Shown here piece by piece: positions 12,875 to 22,343 of a stretch of DNA of 36,094 bases. The position numbers and the translations under genes are program-made. Location of the stretch: the NCBI GenBank assembly GCA_964535715.1, contig CAZHUO010000014.1, positions 1-36,094 on the forward strand. The letters run 5' to 3'. Source of the DNA: CAZCCC01 sp964535715. Lineage in GTDB: Bacteria; Patescibacteriota; Patescibacteriia; Buchananbacterales; UBA6539. The first letter of the stretch is position 1. Every line of letters begins with the position of its first letter. The notes below the pieces were generated by a model that saw nothing but the letters and a program-made list of their open reading frames with translations, did no database searches and was not told where the DNA came from.

Positions 12875-14515
12875 TTAATTGGTTAAAACCTGATAAATTG
12901 CCACCGAATCATTATTGTAAATTTTTTGCAAATAGGGCTTAATTTCCGGATTATAATCTCCGATTTCTTTTTCAGCTTGGCTGTAATAAATATAATCGAT
13001 TTTATTATTTATTAAAAAATCCTTCTCAATTTCCAATGGATGATTTTTTTCAAAAAACCAAACCACATCTTGGATTTTTTTTCTATAATTAATTGTTTCC
13101 GCCTCATGGCCGACATAAACTTTCCGTCCTGAATAAGCAGGAATAAGATTAGTCATATAATTATTAGGGACATTCAATATGATTTTTTTCTTATCTACAT
13201 TTTTTAGCCAGCTTGCCGCCGAAACTGAATCAGTTGTAATATAAGTTATGCCTTTTTGATATTTATATATAACAAAATCATATAAAACTTGAAAAACATT
13301 AGAACTTGCCAACAAAATAACCAAAACAAACAATAAAAAATATTTTTTACCAGCTAAAAATGAATAAATTTTATTTTTAGGATTATCAATTTTTTTACAA
13401 AACTCAAATATTGCTACGGCGGCAAGCATTGCCATCGGAAAAAAAATCCCATGAAGAAAACGAAATTGCACTTTCAGCGGAAAATAAATCAGAATAAATT
13501 GGCCAATCAACCAAACGATTAGAAATAAATGCTTGTTGCTGACTCTTTTTTTTAATAATAAAAAATATATTCCCAACAAAGCAAAAATCAAAACTAACCC
13601 ATAATTGATAAGCAACACCCAAAACGGCGGCGTGGGATATAAACCATTTGCCGACTTCCAAATAATAGCGGCATCATTTTTTAAAAGAAAATAAAAGTAT
13701 ATAATTGCCGGCAATGAAACGGCTGACAAAGCCAGATAATATTTTAACAAAGTATTGAATATTTTTTTGTCTTTAATTATTAATAAAGCAAAATAAGCAG
13801 AAATGATAAAAAAAATTGGAATAATCTGAAATGGATGGAAAAAAAATAAAATTAAGGCGGCAGTACCTGAAAAAAAACCAAAACGCCAATTTTTCTCTTC
13901 AGTCGCGACAATTGTAAAAAAAAATACTATTAAAATTAATATTAACGAAATAATGGAATGAGGCGAATAATAAAGGGCTAAAAAAGCGTTAGTTTCAACC
14001 CAACTCAGCAAGCTGACGGAATTGCCCCAAACAAGAAAATTGATTACCTTGCTTAAGAAAAAAATTTCAACTCCGGAACCGAATGTTAAAAGCAGTAAAG
14101 CCGATTTTTTTTTATTAATATCTGAAAAAATATAGGAAATAAATATATACGCAATCCAAAAAAATATTGGAAATAATATTATTTTAGCTAAATTGAAAGT
14201 GACAATACTGGAAAAACCAAAAATTTTAGCAATTAAGCCGACACTAAGCCATGCAGGATTAAAAAGCGGCGTATGATTTTCCGAAGTAAAAAGATCATAT
14301 AACAAAAAATTGCCTTGCCTGACTTGCTCAATAAATGAATAATACTGAAAAATATCATTGGCAATGCTGAAATGAACGCCGGTAAAAGTGTGTCCTGGCG
14401 GTGTAGCCATCCAGCCATATATTAAAGGAATAATAACAATAAAACTCATTATTACTGACAAAACTGTAATAAACACGATTTCTTTTTTTGTTATTGAACC
14501 GATTAACTCCTTCAT
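12875..14515 (-). CDS. GT-C-like membrane protein, paralog 2 of a tandem triplet
   Basis: A 546-aa paralog of its two neighbours. The first loop TGVHFSIANDIFQYYSFIEQ carries Asp54. The segment LYDLFTSENHTPLFNPAWLSVGLIAKIFGFS aligns with the equivalent stretches of the other two. The C-terminal soluble domain holds PAYSGRKVYVGHEAET and YIYYSQAEKEIGDYNPE. Spacing of 9-13 nt to both neighbours indicates one transcript. The paralogs share architecture but differ widely through the membrane region, so they may use different acceptors or donor sugars. Confidence 0.7.
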   Translation of the reverse strand: MKELIGSITKKEIVFITVLSVIMSFIVIIPLIYGWMATPPGHTFTGVHFSIANDIFQYYSFIEQVRQGNFLLYDLFTSENHTPLFNPAWLSVGLIAKIFGFSSIVTFNLAKIILFPIFFWIAYIFISYIFSDINKKKSALLLLTFGSGVEIFFLSKVINFLVWGNSVSLLSWVETNAFLALYYSPHSIISLILILIVFFFTIVATEEKNWRFGFFSGTAALILFFFHPFQIIPIFFIISAYFALLIIKDKKIFNTLLKYYLALSAVSLPAIIYFYFLLKNDAAIIWKSANGLYPTPPFWVLLINYGLVLIFALLGIYFLLLKKRVSNKHLFLIVWLIGQFILIYFPLKVQFRFLHGIFFPMAMLAAVAIFEFCKKIDNPKNKIYSFLAGKKYFLLFVLVILLASSNVFQVLYDFVIYKYQKGITYITTDSVSAASWLKNVDKKKIILNVPNNYMTNLIPAYSGRKVYVGHEAETINYRKKIQDVVWFFEKNHPLEIEKDFLINNKIDYIYYSQAEKEIGDYNPEIKPYLQKIYNNDSVAIYQVLTN

Positions 14516-14524
14516 ATTATTAAC

Positions 14525-16156
14525 TTAGTTGGACAAAACCTGATAGATTTTAACTTTAGGAAGATCAAAAACCAATTTTAAATAATTTTTAGCCTCAGGG
14601 TCATAGCTGCCAAGCTCTTTTTCCAATAATCCATAAAATACATAATTAATGTCCCTACTTTTCAAAAAATTAATTTCCAAATTCTGATTTCTATTATTTT
14701 TGAAAAACCAACCCGGCTCAATTTTTCTTTGCCGATAATACGGGCTTTCAACGGCATGGCCGACATAACTTGTCCGCAAAGAATAAGCCGGCAAAATTAA
14801 GCCGGTTTTTACATCTGAAAAAATAATACTTTCTTTATTGGTATTTTCTTTAATCCATAATAAAGCTTGATGCGTTTGTTCATCCAAATATGAAAGCTCC
14901 CGGCTTTGTTCATAAACCATTATATCAGCTGACAAAGCAAATAAAGTAGAAGGCAAAAATAACAATAAACCTGAAACGATTATCAGGGTAAGCCTTTTTT
15001 TTACAAACTCAAAATGATTTTGATAAAAATAAAAAAAGAATATAAGGCTTAAAACCGCCAATGGAAAATGAATTCCCAAAGCCAGCCGGCGCTGGTAATC
15101 AACCGGCGCATAAAGCAGAAAAAACTGCAAAATCGCCCAGACTGCTAAGAATAAATATTTGTTTTCCCAAATTTTCTTTTGCTTATTTAAAATATAAATT
15201 CCCAAAATGGCAAAAACCAGCAAGCCGCCGAAAGAAATAATCGTCAGATAAAGCGGCGTGGTCGGATTGATATTTTGCAAAGTCCTTAAATTTGTCAGCT
15301 CATCATATCTCATCAGCCACAAATAATAAAGCACTGCCGGCACTGATAGAATAAAGAAAATTAAATAATTCCAAACCAAAGGCCAAATAATTTTTCTTTG
15401 GCGGATAATCAGCAGAAAAAAGAAAAAACCGACTATTAAAAATACTTTTAATACCTGGAATGGATGGATTAAAAAAAGCAATAAGCCGCAAAAGCCGGAT
15501 ATAACCGGATACCAATAATTATTATTTTCAGTAAAAGCCAAGGTAAGCAAAAAAATAACTAAAATCAAAATTGTCGCCGAAATAAAATGAGGAGAAGTAA
15601 AAAGGGTCAAAAACGTATTGATATCGGGCACCCACAAATCCATCGGCCATTGGAATTCTCCCCTTGCATAATTAAGCGGATTCAAAGCCAGGCGATATAT
15701 TAGAAATTTTCCAGTACCGGAAGAAAAAGCCAAAAATGACAAAGCAATCTTCCTTTGCTTTGGATCGGAAAAAAAATATGCCAAAAACAAATAGCTCACG
15801 GCAAAAAAAATAGGGATAAGCAGGATTCTTGCAAGATGAAAAGAAAAAATTTCCGATAAATTAAAAATTTTCGCTAAAAAACCGACAAAAAGCCAATCCG
15901 GACGAAAGACCGCAACATGATCCATTGGTGCAAATAAATCCTTAAAAAGCAGGCTTCCTTCTTTGCCTTGATTGATAAAAGAATAATAGACAAACCAATC
16001 ATCAGCCGAAACGAAATGCATGCCGGTAAAAAACCTGTCTCCTTTTATTAAAAAGCCGTATACGACCGGAGCGGAAGTAATGACGATTAAAACTATGCTC
16101 AAAATTAAGACAAAAAGCCATTCTTTTTTTGAAATCGTTTTTATAAATTTTATCAT
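14525..16156 (-). CDS. GT-C-like membrane protein, paralog 3 of a tandem triplet
   Basis: About 543 aa, taken from ATG 16156, which lies 1 nt beyond the stop of the upstream GT2 gene; an in-frame TTG at 16165 adds only MIK and is less likely. The first loop TGMHFVSADDWFVYYSFINQ has an Asp-Asp pair (52-53), and LFAPMDHVAVFRPDWLFVGFLAKIF follows. The C-terminal domain has PAYSLRTSYVGHAVES and YVFYGLLEKELGSYDPE. It is immediately downstream of two polyprenol-phosphate-sugar-type GT2 genes, the usual donor makers for GT-C enzymes. Confidence 0.7.
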   Translation of the reverse strand: MIKFIKTISKKEWLFVLILSIVLIVITSAPVVYGFLIKGDRFFTGMHFVSADDWFVYYSFINQGKEGSLLFKDLFAPMDHVAVFRPDWLFVGFLAKIFNLSEIFSFHLARILLIPIFFAVSYLFLAYFFSDPKQRKIALSFLAFSSGTGKFLIYRLALNPLNYARGEFQWPMDLWVPDINTFLTLFTSPHFISATILILVIFLLTLAFTENNNYWYPVISGFCGLLLFLIHPFQVLKVFLIVGFFFFLLIIRQRKIIWPLVWNYLIFFILSVPAVLYYLWLMRYDELTNLRTLQNINPTTPLYLTIISFGGLLVFAILGIYILNKQKKIWENKYLFLAVWAILQFFLLYAPVDYQRRLALGIHFPLAVLSLIFFFYFYQNHFEFVKKRLTLIIVSGLLLFLPSTLFALSADIMVYEQSRELSYLDEQTHQALLWIKENTNKESIIFSDVKTGLILPAYSLRTSYVGHAVESPYYRQRKIEPGWFFKNNRNQNLEINFLKSRDINYVFYGLLEKELGSYDPEAKNYLKLVFDLPKVKIYQVLSN

Positions 16157-16157
16157 T

Positions 16158-16847
16158 TTAATCAAATCTATATTTAATTAAAAGCAATATCGCCTTGACT
16201 CCGTCAATCCATTTAATTTTTTTTCCTTCACTGAACTTGCGAGGATTGTAGCTGATTGGAAGCTCTTTTATTTTTATCCCCTGCTTTAATATTTTAGCAG
16301 TAACCTCGACTTCAAAGGCAAAATCATTTTGCTGTAATTTAAGATTTTTTATTATTTCTGCTTTAAAAACTTTATAGCAAGTCTCAACATCGCTTATTTT
16401 ATTTTGATATAAAAAATTTGCCAGAAACGATATTAATTTATTTCCGATATAATAAGAAATATGCCCAATCGGATTATTGCCCGTCATTCTTGAACCATAA
16501 ACCACTTTTTCCCTGCCTGATAATATTTCTTCAACTAATTTTTTTAAATCCTTTGGATCATACTCCAAATCCGCATCCTGGATGGCAATTATATCTCCGG
16601 TTGCCTGCAAAAATCCTTTTCTTAAAGCCGAACCTTTGCCTTCATTTTTTTGACTGAAAATGATTTTGTAATCGTCATTATTCAGTGATTTTAAAATATC
16701 TGCAGTTCCATCGGTTGATTTGTCGTCAACCACAATTATTTCTTTCTCAACATTTTCTATATTAAGCTCTCTGACTTTTTTTAAAATATTTATAATATAA
16801 TTTTTTTCATTATAGACGGGAACAACTATTGAAAGTTTTATTGGCAT
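16158..16847 (-). CDS. GT2 glycosyltransferase (polyprenyl-phosphate sugar synthase-like)
   Basis: A 229-aa GT-A fold glycosyltransferase. The nucleotide-sugar binding half is clear: LSIVVPVYNEKNYI at the N-terminus, VVDDKSTDGTADIL (DD motif) and IIAIQDADLEYDPKDL with the DAD metal site, then VVYGSRMTG. The C-terminal FEVEVTAKILKQGIKIKELPISYNPR is typical of single-domain dolichyl/undecaprenyl-phosphate transferases. I take the start at ATG 16847 (MPIKLSIVV), 4 nt after the upstream stop; ATG 16865 is also in frame and would overlap that gene. No membrane helices are seen, so it probably acts at the inner face of the membrane. Confidence 0.82.
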   Translation of the reverse strand: MPIKLSIVVPVYNEKNYIINILKKVRELNIENVEKEIIVVDDKSTDGTADILKSLNNDDYKIIFSQKNEGKGSALRKGFLQATGDIIAIQDADLEYDPKDLKKLVEEILSGREKVVYGSRMTGNNPIGHISYYIGNKLISFLANFLYQNKISDVETCYKVFKAEIIKNLKLQQNDFAFEVEVTAKILKQGIKIKELPISYNPRKFSEGKKIKWIDGVKAILLLIKYRFD

Positions 16848-16851
16848 AATA

Positions 16852-17562
16852 TTATTTTTTTTCATCCAGTTTAAGCTTCAAAACCTTCCAAAAACTTTCA
16901 AAAATAATTTTTAAGCTGAATTTGGAACTGCCTTCGGCTCGTTCTGTAAAAACAATCGGCGTTTCTTCAATCTTATATCCTTTTTTATGAGCTTTATATG
17001 TCGTTTCGATCTGAAAATTATAGCCAACGGAACTTAAATCATCAAGGCCGATATTTTCCAAAACTTGACGCCTATAGCATTTGAATCCACCGGTCAAATC
17101 GCGGTAAGGCAGTCCTAAAATCAGGCGGGCATAAATATTGCCAAAACGGCTGATAAGCCGGCGAGCTAAATTCCAATTGCTCACTCCGCCGCCTTTGATA
17201 TAGCGCGACCCTAAAACCAAATCACAATCTTTTATTTTTTCCAAAAAATTTGGCAGGTACTTCGGATCATGCGACAAGTCGGCATCCATTTCAAAAATAT
17301 AGTCTGCCTGCCTATTTAAAGCTTCTTTAAAACCACTGACATAAGCTTGGCCAAGCCCTGATTTTTCTTTACGGTGCAAAATATCCAAATTAAAATATTT
17401 CTGCTTTAATTCCTCAACGAGCCGGCCAGTTCCGTCGGGCGAATTGTCATCCACAACCAAAATATTCAAATTTTCAATACGCAAATCAAAAATCTGCTCA
17501 AATAGCTTTATAATATTGTTTTTTTCATTATAAGTTGGAATTATTAATATGATTTTTTCCAT
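16852..17562 (-). CDS. Polyprenol monophosphomannose synthase-like GT2 (DPM1 type)
   Basis: A 236-aa protein matching the DPM1-type family, which transfers mannose (or another hexose) from GDP- or UDP-sugar to a polyprenyl phosphate. Signatures are complete: IILIIPTYNEKNNI, VVDDNSPDGTGRLV, the RKEKSGLGQAYVSGF lid, FEMDADLSHDPKYL, VLGSRYIKGGGVSNW, LTGGFKCYRR and FTERAEGSSKF near the end. It has no membrane domain, unlike some bacterial fused forms. It sits 1 nt from its upstream neighbour in the operon. It should provide the lipid-linked sugar used by the GT-C-like proteins beside it. The donor sugar cannot be fixed from sequence. Confidence 0.87.
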   Translation of the reverse strand: MEKIILIIPTYNEKNNIIKLFEQIFDLRIENLNILVVDDNSPDGTGRLVEELKQKYFNLDILHRKEKSGLGQAYVSGFKEALNRQADYIFEMDADLSHDPKYLPNFLEKIKDCDLVLGSRYIKGGGVSNWNLARRLISRFGNIYARLILGLPYRDLTGGFKCYRRQVLENIGLDDLSSVGYNFQIETTYKAHKKGYKIEETPIVFTERAEGSSKFSLKIIFESFWKVLKLKLDEKK

Positions 17563-17563
17563 A

Positions 17564-18277
17564 TTATTTTTTCAGTTCCTTTTTTATTCTTAAAAGCTCT
17601 TTTAAATAATTAAAGCCCAAAGAAATCGCATTCACTTTGCTTTTGTCCTCCCCTTCTCTAATGTCTTGCCAAACTACCTCAATCTCTTTTACTTTAAAGC
17701 CGTTTTTCTCCGATAAAATTACCAGTTCGGAATCAAAAAACCATTCCTGATTTTTGACATAAGGTAAAATATTTTCCTTAATTTTAGCATTGATTGCCTT
17801 AAACCCACAAGGAAGATCTTTTGTTTTTACGCCAAGCAATATCTTCGCTAGTAAAAAATAGCCAAAAGAAAATAATTTACGGACAAATAAGCGTTTTACC
17901 TTGGAGTTAGGATGAAATCTCGAACCAATTACCATATCATTCCCTTTTTTAATTTCAGAAATTAACAAGGGAAGCGAAGATAAATCTGTTGCCAAATCCG
18001 CATCCATGAAGCAATAAATATCGGCTATCTGGCTTTGCCACGCCTGTTTAATTGCGATGCCCTTGCCTTTTTTTTCAATAAATAAATATTGAACATTTGA
18101 AAATTTTGCCGCTAAAGACTTTGCTATCTGAGAAGTTTTATCTTTTGAATTATTGTCGGCAATAATAATATTTATGCTATCGGATAAATTTTTATTGCAG
18201 AAATCCAAAAGCTTATAAATGCTTTTTTCTAAAATTAATTCTTCGTTGTATGCGGGAATAGCAATTAAAACTTTCAT
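17564..18277 (-). CDS. GT2 glycosyltransferase
   Basis: A 237-aa family 2 glycosyltransferase with IAIPAYNEELILEKSI at the start, IIADNNSKDKTSQIA, CFMDADLATDLSSLPLLI (DAD metal site), MVIGSRFHPNS and LPCGFKAINAKI. The C-terminal part WFFDSELVILSEKNGFKVKEIEVVWQD is the usual polyprenyl-phosphate transferase ending. It differs from the DPM1-like neighbour in using ADNNS rather than VDDNS, hinting at a different donor. Its ATG overlaps the upstream TGA (18274-18277), so translation is coupled. Confidence 0.83.
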   Translation of the reverse strand: MKVLIAIPAYNEELILEKSIYKLLDFCNKNLSDSINIIIADNNSKDKTSQIAKSLAAKFSNVQYLFIEKKGKGIAIKQAWQSQIADIYCFMDADLATDLSSLPLLISEIKKGNDMVIGSRFHPNSKVKRLFVRKLFSFGYFLLAKILLGVKTKDLPCGFKAINAKIKENILPYVKNQEWFFDSELVILSEKNGFKVKEIEVVWQDIREGEDKSKVNAISLGFNYLKELLRIKKELKK

Positions 18278-19623
18278 ATCGCTTTAAGCCTATTTTCAGG
18301 CCGAAAATAATAATAAAACGAGAATAGAAGGGTCGGAACGATTATTAATACAGGCAAGGTCTGCGAAAGAAATAAAACAACCAATCCGGTTAAAAAAATT
18401 GCCGGGGCAAAAAAATATTTTTCAGACAAAAACATCAGTGGCAGAACCCAAATTAAATATTTTGCATAAAACCAATATTTTCCAAGTAAAAGATAGCAGA
18501 AAAAAATTATTATGCAGAAATAAAGCAATTTTGGTAAATCCGCTTTTTTTTCCCGCCAGAATTTAAATATAAAAAATAAATAAATACCGGCAAAAAATAT
18601 CTGAAAAATATTTTTTAAAAAACCAAAGTAAAAACTTGAATCTATAAAATTAAAAATCAAATTTATTAATCCGGGGAATGAGCCAACATCAAAATAATTG
18701 CCAACCCAAACTACGCTGTCAAAAATTTTTATGCCTTTCCAAAAAGGAGCAAAAAAAACAAAAATAGTAAAAATGAAAATAAATATGTGAAAGATGGCGC
18801 TTTTTATCTTAGTTTTAGAATTCGGGCTTTGATGCCAAAAATAAATTAAAAATAGCGGCAACAATAAAATCGTAACATACTTAACTAAAACAGATAAAGT
18901 TAAAGCAAAAATGGCCAAGCCCGACTTTTGTTTTATTGTAAAATAAATTGCCATAAGCAGCCAAAATAGCATCAAAATATCAGAACCGCCCCAGCCGAAT
19001 GTGCAAAATATTATTAAGGGATTCCAGGCAAATAATAAATAAATAAACACGCTTTTAGACGAATCTAAATAACTGGCGATTTTATAAATCAATAAGCCAC
19101 AAAGCAGTATAAAGATTGCGGAAATGATTTTGTAAAGAAATATTCCTAAAGCGATATTTCCAAAACTAAGCCAAGCGGCCGGAAGCATTAAATAAGCTCT
19201 TAGCGGTCCGTGCTGGCTTGGCAAAAATTGCCAATAACTCAAATAAGTTAAAGGTTCTTGAGGCAGATTCATCGGGCTTACAAGATATGGGTTTTGCTGA
19301 TATTTGGTAACAACTAAATCCTCAAAAAAATAATGATAAAAATCATTGCCCTCGGCCGGAACCATTAAAATCATGGTTAAAATAAAAAACAGGCTGAAAA
19401 AAAATATCAAATTTATATAATTTTTATTTAAATCTCTATTTCTATATATTTGAAAAACAAAAAAATAAACAAGATAAATACCAAACAACATCACAAAAAC
19501 AGCTATGTACTGCGAAACCGAGTGATGAAAAATATTAACAAACAATGAAAGGCAAAAATAAAAAAATGCCATCACTGCCCCGAAAAAAAATAATTCATTA
19601 TCAATCAAATATCTTTTAAGCAT
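18274..19623 (-). CDS. GT-C family membrane glycosyltransferase (mannosyltransferase-like)
   Basis: A 449-aa integral membrane protein with about 11-12 helices. The first large loop contains EGNDFYHYFFEDLVV..QQNPYLVSP, the D-x3-Y ... NPY arrangement common in prokaryotic GT-C mannosyl/glucosyltransferases (GT87/DUF2029-like). SQHGPLRAYLML and FAWNPLIIFCTFGWGGSDILML agree with the same group, the latter recalling the N-P and H/S-D elements after the middle helices. It ends in TGA within an ATGA overlap. It probably uses the lipid-linked sugar made by the adjacent GT2 enzymes. Confidence 0.75.
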   Translation of the reverse strand: MLKRYLIDNELFFFGAVMAFFYFCLSLFVNIFHHSVSQYIAVFVMLFGIYLVYFFVFQIYRNRDLNKNYINLIFFFSLFFILTMILMVPAEGNDFYHYFFEDLVVTKYQQNPYLVSPMNLPQEPLTYLSYWQFLPSQHGPLRAYLMLPAAWLSFGNIALGIFLYKIISAIFILLCGLLIYKIASYLDSSKSVFIYLLFAWNPLIIFCTFGWGGSDILMLFWLLMAIYFTIKQKSGLAIFALTLSVLVKYVTILLLPLFLIYFWHQSPNSKTKIKSAIFHIFIFIFTIFVFFAPFWKGIKIFDSVVWVGNYFDVGSFPGLINLIFNFIDSSFYFGFLKNIFQIFFAGIYLFFIFKFWREKKADLPKLLYFCIIIFFCYLLLGKYWFYAKYLIWVLPLMFLSEKYFFAPAIFLTGLVVLFLSQTLPVLIIVPTLLFSFYYYFRPENRLKAI

Positions 19624-19627
19624 ACTG

Positions 19628-21178
19628 TTAATTTACTTTATAAATTTTCGCTTCGTTATTTTCAAAAACTTTTTCAAAATAAAAATTATTGGCTAAGTTA
19701 TTGTCGAATGCCTTATTGTCATTAATGTCCACAAATATATAGCTTGCACCAAAAATATCCTTTATGGTTTTATATAAATTTTCATTGCTTTTTCCTAATA
19801 CAATTTCCACCCAGCGCCGATGCAAATCCTTGTCGTAACTGTACATAAAAGTCGGATCCAAACCAACTAAATAATAATTTTTATCGTTGTGATAAAACAA
19901 AATCGGAAATTCATCCCAGTCGGAATGAAAAACTATATCACCGGGATTGGAATTATCTTTAAGCCACTGACTTGGCTTAATAAACTTATCAAAAGAAATA
20001 GCCGACTTAAAGCTTATTTTCACAGATGCGATTTCTCGGACAAAAAATGGGATAAATATGACAAAAATTGCAAATGCTATTAAAAAATATTTTTTTTTCA
20101 TCAGCTTGCTTAATTTTTTTTCAACACTTGGCCAAAAAACATTGATACTCAAAGCGGAAAAGCAAACCAACAAGGGAATAAAATATTCAACATATCTTCG
20201 CGACTTCAGCGTTAAAACAAAAAATAAAAAGCTTAAAATTCCAAAAAACCAGGAATTCACCGTTTGTTTTTTGTAAGAAAAAATAAATCCAGACAAAGCG
20301 AAAATAAATACTACAAAAAATGGCGAGGCTGAAAATATCAAATCAAAAATCGGATAAGGATACCACTCGCCGCCTACTCCGATCATATACTGATAATTTA
20401 TAATTGCAATTTTAAAAGTCTGCTCCCAATAAAACTTAAAATTGTGCGGAAAATAGGGATTAAAAAATAAGCCGGCTAAAGAGCCACTAAAAACGCTTGC
20501 AAAAAGCAAAAAACTTCGCCGAATGATTTTATGCCTGTCGTTTTTTACAGGCCAGCCAAGCTTGTTTATCGGCCAAAAATAATCAACCAGGCTATAAATT
20601 ACAACTAAAACTAAAGCCAGCGGCCAGCCGGCATAAAGCCAAACATAAAAAGCCGAAAGAAGCGTAAGACAAATATAATGCCGATTAATCAAACAATATA
20701 AAAATAAAAACAATAAAATTAAAACCACGGCCTGGGCTTTTGCCAAATTTATCCGGAAGATAAAAGGATTTACAGTAATTAAAAAAAGAGCATACCAAAA
20801 AGCAAAGCGGACTTTCAGGCTTTTTAAAAACCAAAAAAATAACAGCACTAAAAGGCTGCAGGAAAGAATTGTGGCAAGCTTTAGTCCCAAAAGCGGTGGC
20901 ATTATCGACACAAACGGAATTAATGCCAGATGATACAAAAAATGATGATCAATAAAGCTGTTTTTCAAATCAGTCGCCGAAAGCCAGGGAAACTGGGTGA
21001 TTGCTCCCATATCCCTTAAAATCATCGTCTTTTTTGCATGATAAAAAGAATCCGGATCGGCAAAAGTGTAATCAGCCTGCAAATATGCAAATAAAACAAA
21101 ACTTATAAAAAAAATCAGCAAATACTGCAAAAATTGCCTTTCTGAAAAAAAATAAAAAAACCGGTTTACTAAGTGCAT
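19628..21178 (-). CDS. STT3/PMT-like GT-C membrane protein
   Basis: A 516-aa membrane protein. Its first loop ADPDSFYHAKKTMILRDMG (Asp41, Asp43) resembles the acidic motif region of oligosaccharyltransferase-type GT-C proteins, and FIDHHFLYHLALIPF follows. After about 11 helices, the C-terminal soluble domain (from about 385) has NPGDIVFHSDWDEFPILFY and YLVGLDPTFMYSYD. This DWDEFP...GLDPTF combination recurs in uncharacterised membrane proteins of environmental bacteria, to my recollection. It may transfer a glycan to protein, or be a lipid-linked sugar polymerase. Assignment to STT3 itself is uncertain because no clear WWDYG motif is present. Confidence 0.65.
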   Translation of the reverse strand: MHLVNRFFYFFSERQFLQYLLIFFISFVLFAYLQADYTFADPDSFYHAKKTMILRDMGAITQFPWLSATDLKNSFIDHHFLYHLALIPFVSIMPPLLGLKLATILSCSLLVLLFFWFLKSLKVRFAFWYALFLITVNPFIFRINLAKAQAVVLILLFLFLYCLINRHYICLTLLSAFYVWLYAGWPLALVLVVIYSLVDYFWPINKLGWPVKNDRHKIIRRSFLLFASVFSGSLAGLFFNPYFPHNFKFYWEQTFKIAIINYQYMIGVGGEWYPYPIFDLIFSASPFFVVFIFALSGFIFSYKKQTVNSWFFGILSFLFFVLTLKSRRYVEYFIPLLVCFSALSINVFWPSVEKKLSKLMKKKYFLIAFAIFVIFIPFFVREIASVKISFKSAISFDKFIKPSQWLKDNSNPGDIVFHSDWDEFPILFYHNDKNYYLVGLDPTFMYSYDKDLHRRWVEIVLGKSNENLYKTIKDIFGASYIFVDINDNKAFDNNLANNFYFEKVFENNEAKIYKVN

Positions 21179-21183
21179 TTAGT

Positions 21184-22269
21184 TTAACTATACTTTTTCA
21201 ACTGTTCTTTAAAATAATTGACCCAAGGAATAGAGTTGGGATTTATTGAATTTAGAATTGCCAGATAAAAAGTGACGTAGCCGCTGAAAATCAGCGCTTC
21301 AAACGACTGGCTTAATTTCGTCGGAGAAGATAATTTATAAAATTCAAAATCAACATTGTTCTTTTTGACTATTTCCTTGGTAATTTTCAGGCGGATTTGA
21401 TTTTTGGGATAATATAAGCCGGAATCCAAAAAAATAAAAAACAAATTTTTGGAATTTGCCTTTGGATATTTCAGCCCTTCAAGCAAATGATGGTTTAACT
21501 CGGGAATCAAATAATAGCCGGAAAAAGTCTTTCCGGTTTCATTTATTTGATTGGCAAAAACATGGGCGTTTCCGGCTAAAAACTCTGAAGCAACCACGGC
21601 AAAGCTTTTGCCGACTGATCTTTTGGCAATTTTTTTGGCAACATTATTTGCCACAGGGTTTTTGACGCCGAATTTTAAATCAAGCCGGCTGATAATTGCT
21701 AAAATTTTATCAATCTCTTGGTCGCTTACCGCAATTAAGCCTATTTTTTTTAGTAATGACAGCTGGGCGGCAAGAGAATACCCAAGCCCCATTCTCGGCT
21801 GGCCGCAAGGATTGAAATTCGGCTTGAAAATATAGCCGCTTATTTTTCCCTGCCTAATCAGGTCGGCCAAAGCTCCGCCTGATGCAATGCCAAAAATTTT
21901 TGCTCCCTTTTTTTTGGCTTCTCCAATACCGGTAATCGGCTCTTCGGTATTCCCCGAATAGCTGGAAACTATATATAAGGTATTTTTGTCCATGCTCGCC
22001 GGAATATTATAGCTATTAATAACGGTAATTGGCACTTTTAGTTCGTTGAAAAATACCGACTGTATTATATGGCCGCCCAAAGCTGAACCACCCATACCAT
22101 TAATTATCACCTTATTGAAGTTTTTAAAATCTTTTGGAATATTGATCTTTTTGAATTCCTGCCAAGCCTGCCTGATTTGCTCGCCAAAAAACTGAACCGA
22201 TTCCAAGACATTTTCCACATCCAATTTTTTGATTTTTTTAATGTCATCTAAAATGCTTTTGTTTACCAT
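21184..22269 (-). CDS. Bifunctional phosphoglucose/phosphomannose isomerase
   Basis: A 361-aa cytoplasmic SIS-fold enzyme of the PGI/PMI family, interconverting fructose-6-P with glucose-6-P and mannose-6-P. Visible: the first SIS half with NGMGGSALGG (57-66), SSYSGNTEE (102-110), QPRMGLGYS (157-165) and the active-site region QINETGKT...PELNHHLLEG (241-265). Glu244 and His260 occupy the positions of the catalytic pair known from archaeal PGI/PMI. Length is normal. It is first in the nine-gene minus-strand operon, directly behind a good promoter. This suggests it supplies mannose-6-P for the mannosyl donor used by the downstream DPM1-like enzyme. Confidence 0.88.
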   Translation of the reverse strand: MVNKSILDDIKKIKKLDVENVLESVQFFGEQIRQAWQEFKKINIPKDFKNFNKVIINGMGGSALGGHIIQSVFFNELKVPITVINSYNIPASMDKNTLYIVSSYSGNTEEPITGIGEAKKKGAKIFGIASGGALADLIRQGKISGYIFKPNFNPCGQPRMGLGYSLAAQLSLLKKIGLIAVSDQEIDKILAIISRLDLKFGVKNPVANNVAKKIAKRSVGKSFAVVASEFLAGNAHVFANQINETGKTFSGYYLIPELNHHLLEGLKYPKANSKNLFFIFLDSGLYYPKNQIRLKITKEIVKKNNVDFEFYKLSSPTKLSQSFEALIFSGYVTFYLAILNSINPNSIPWVNYFKEQLKKYS

Positions 22270-22314
22270 ATTTTTTAAAAAATATATTAATATTTAAGGC
22301 GTATTTATTAATAA

Positions 22315-22343
22315 ATTATAGCAATTTTTTAGCATATTATCAA
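22315..22343 (-). promoter_or_regulatory. Promoter of the nine-gene glycan operon
   Basis: On the minus strand, TTGATA (22343-22338) and TATAAT (22320-22315) are 17 nt apart, and TGC directly before the -10 adds an extended element. Transcription would start near 22308, about 39 nt before the PGI/PMI ATG (22269). An 8-bp stem, TTAACCTT/AAGGTTAA, lies just upstream (22349-22387) between this operon and yebC. Confidence 0.75.
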
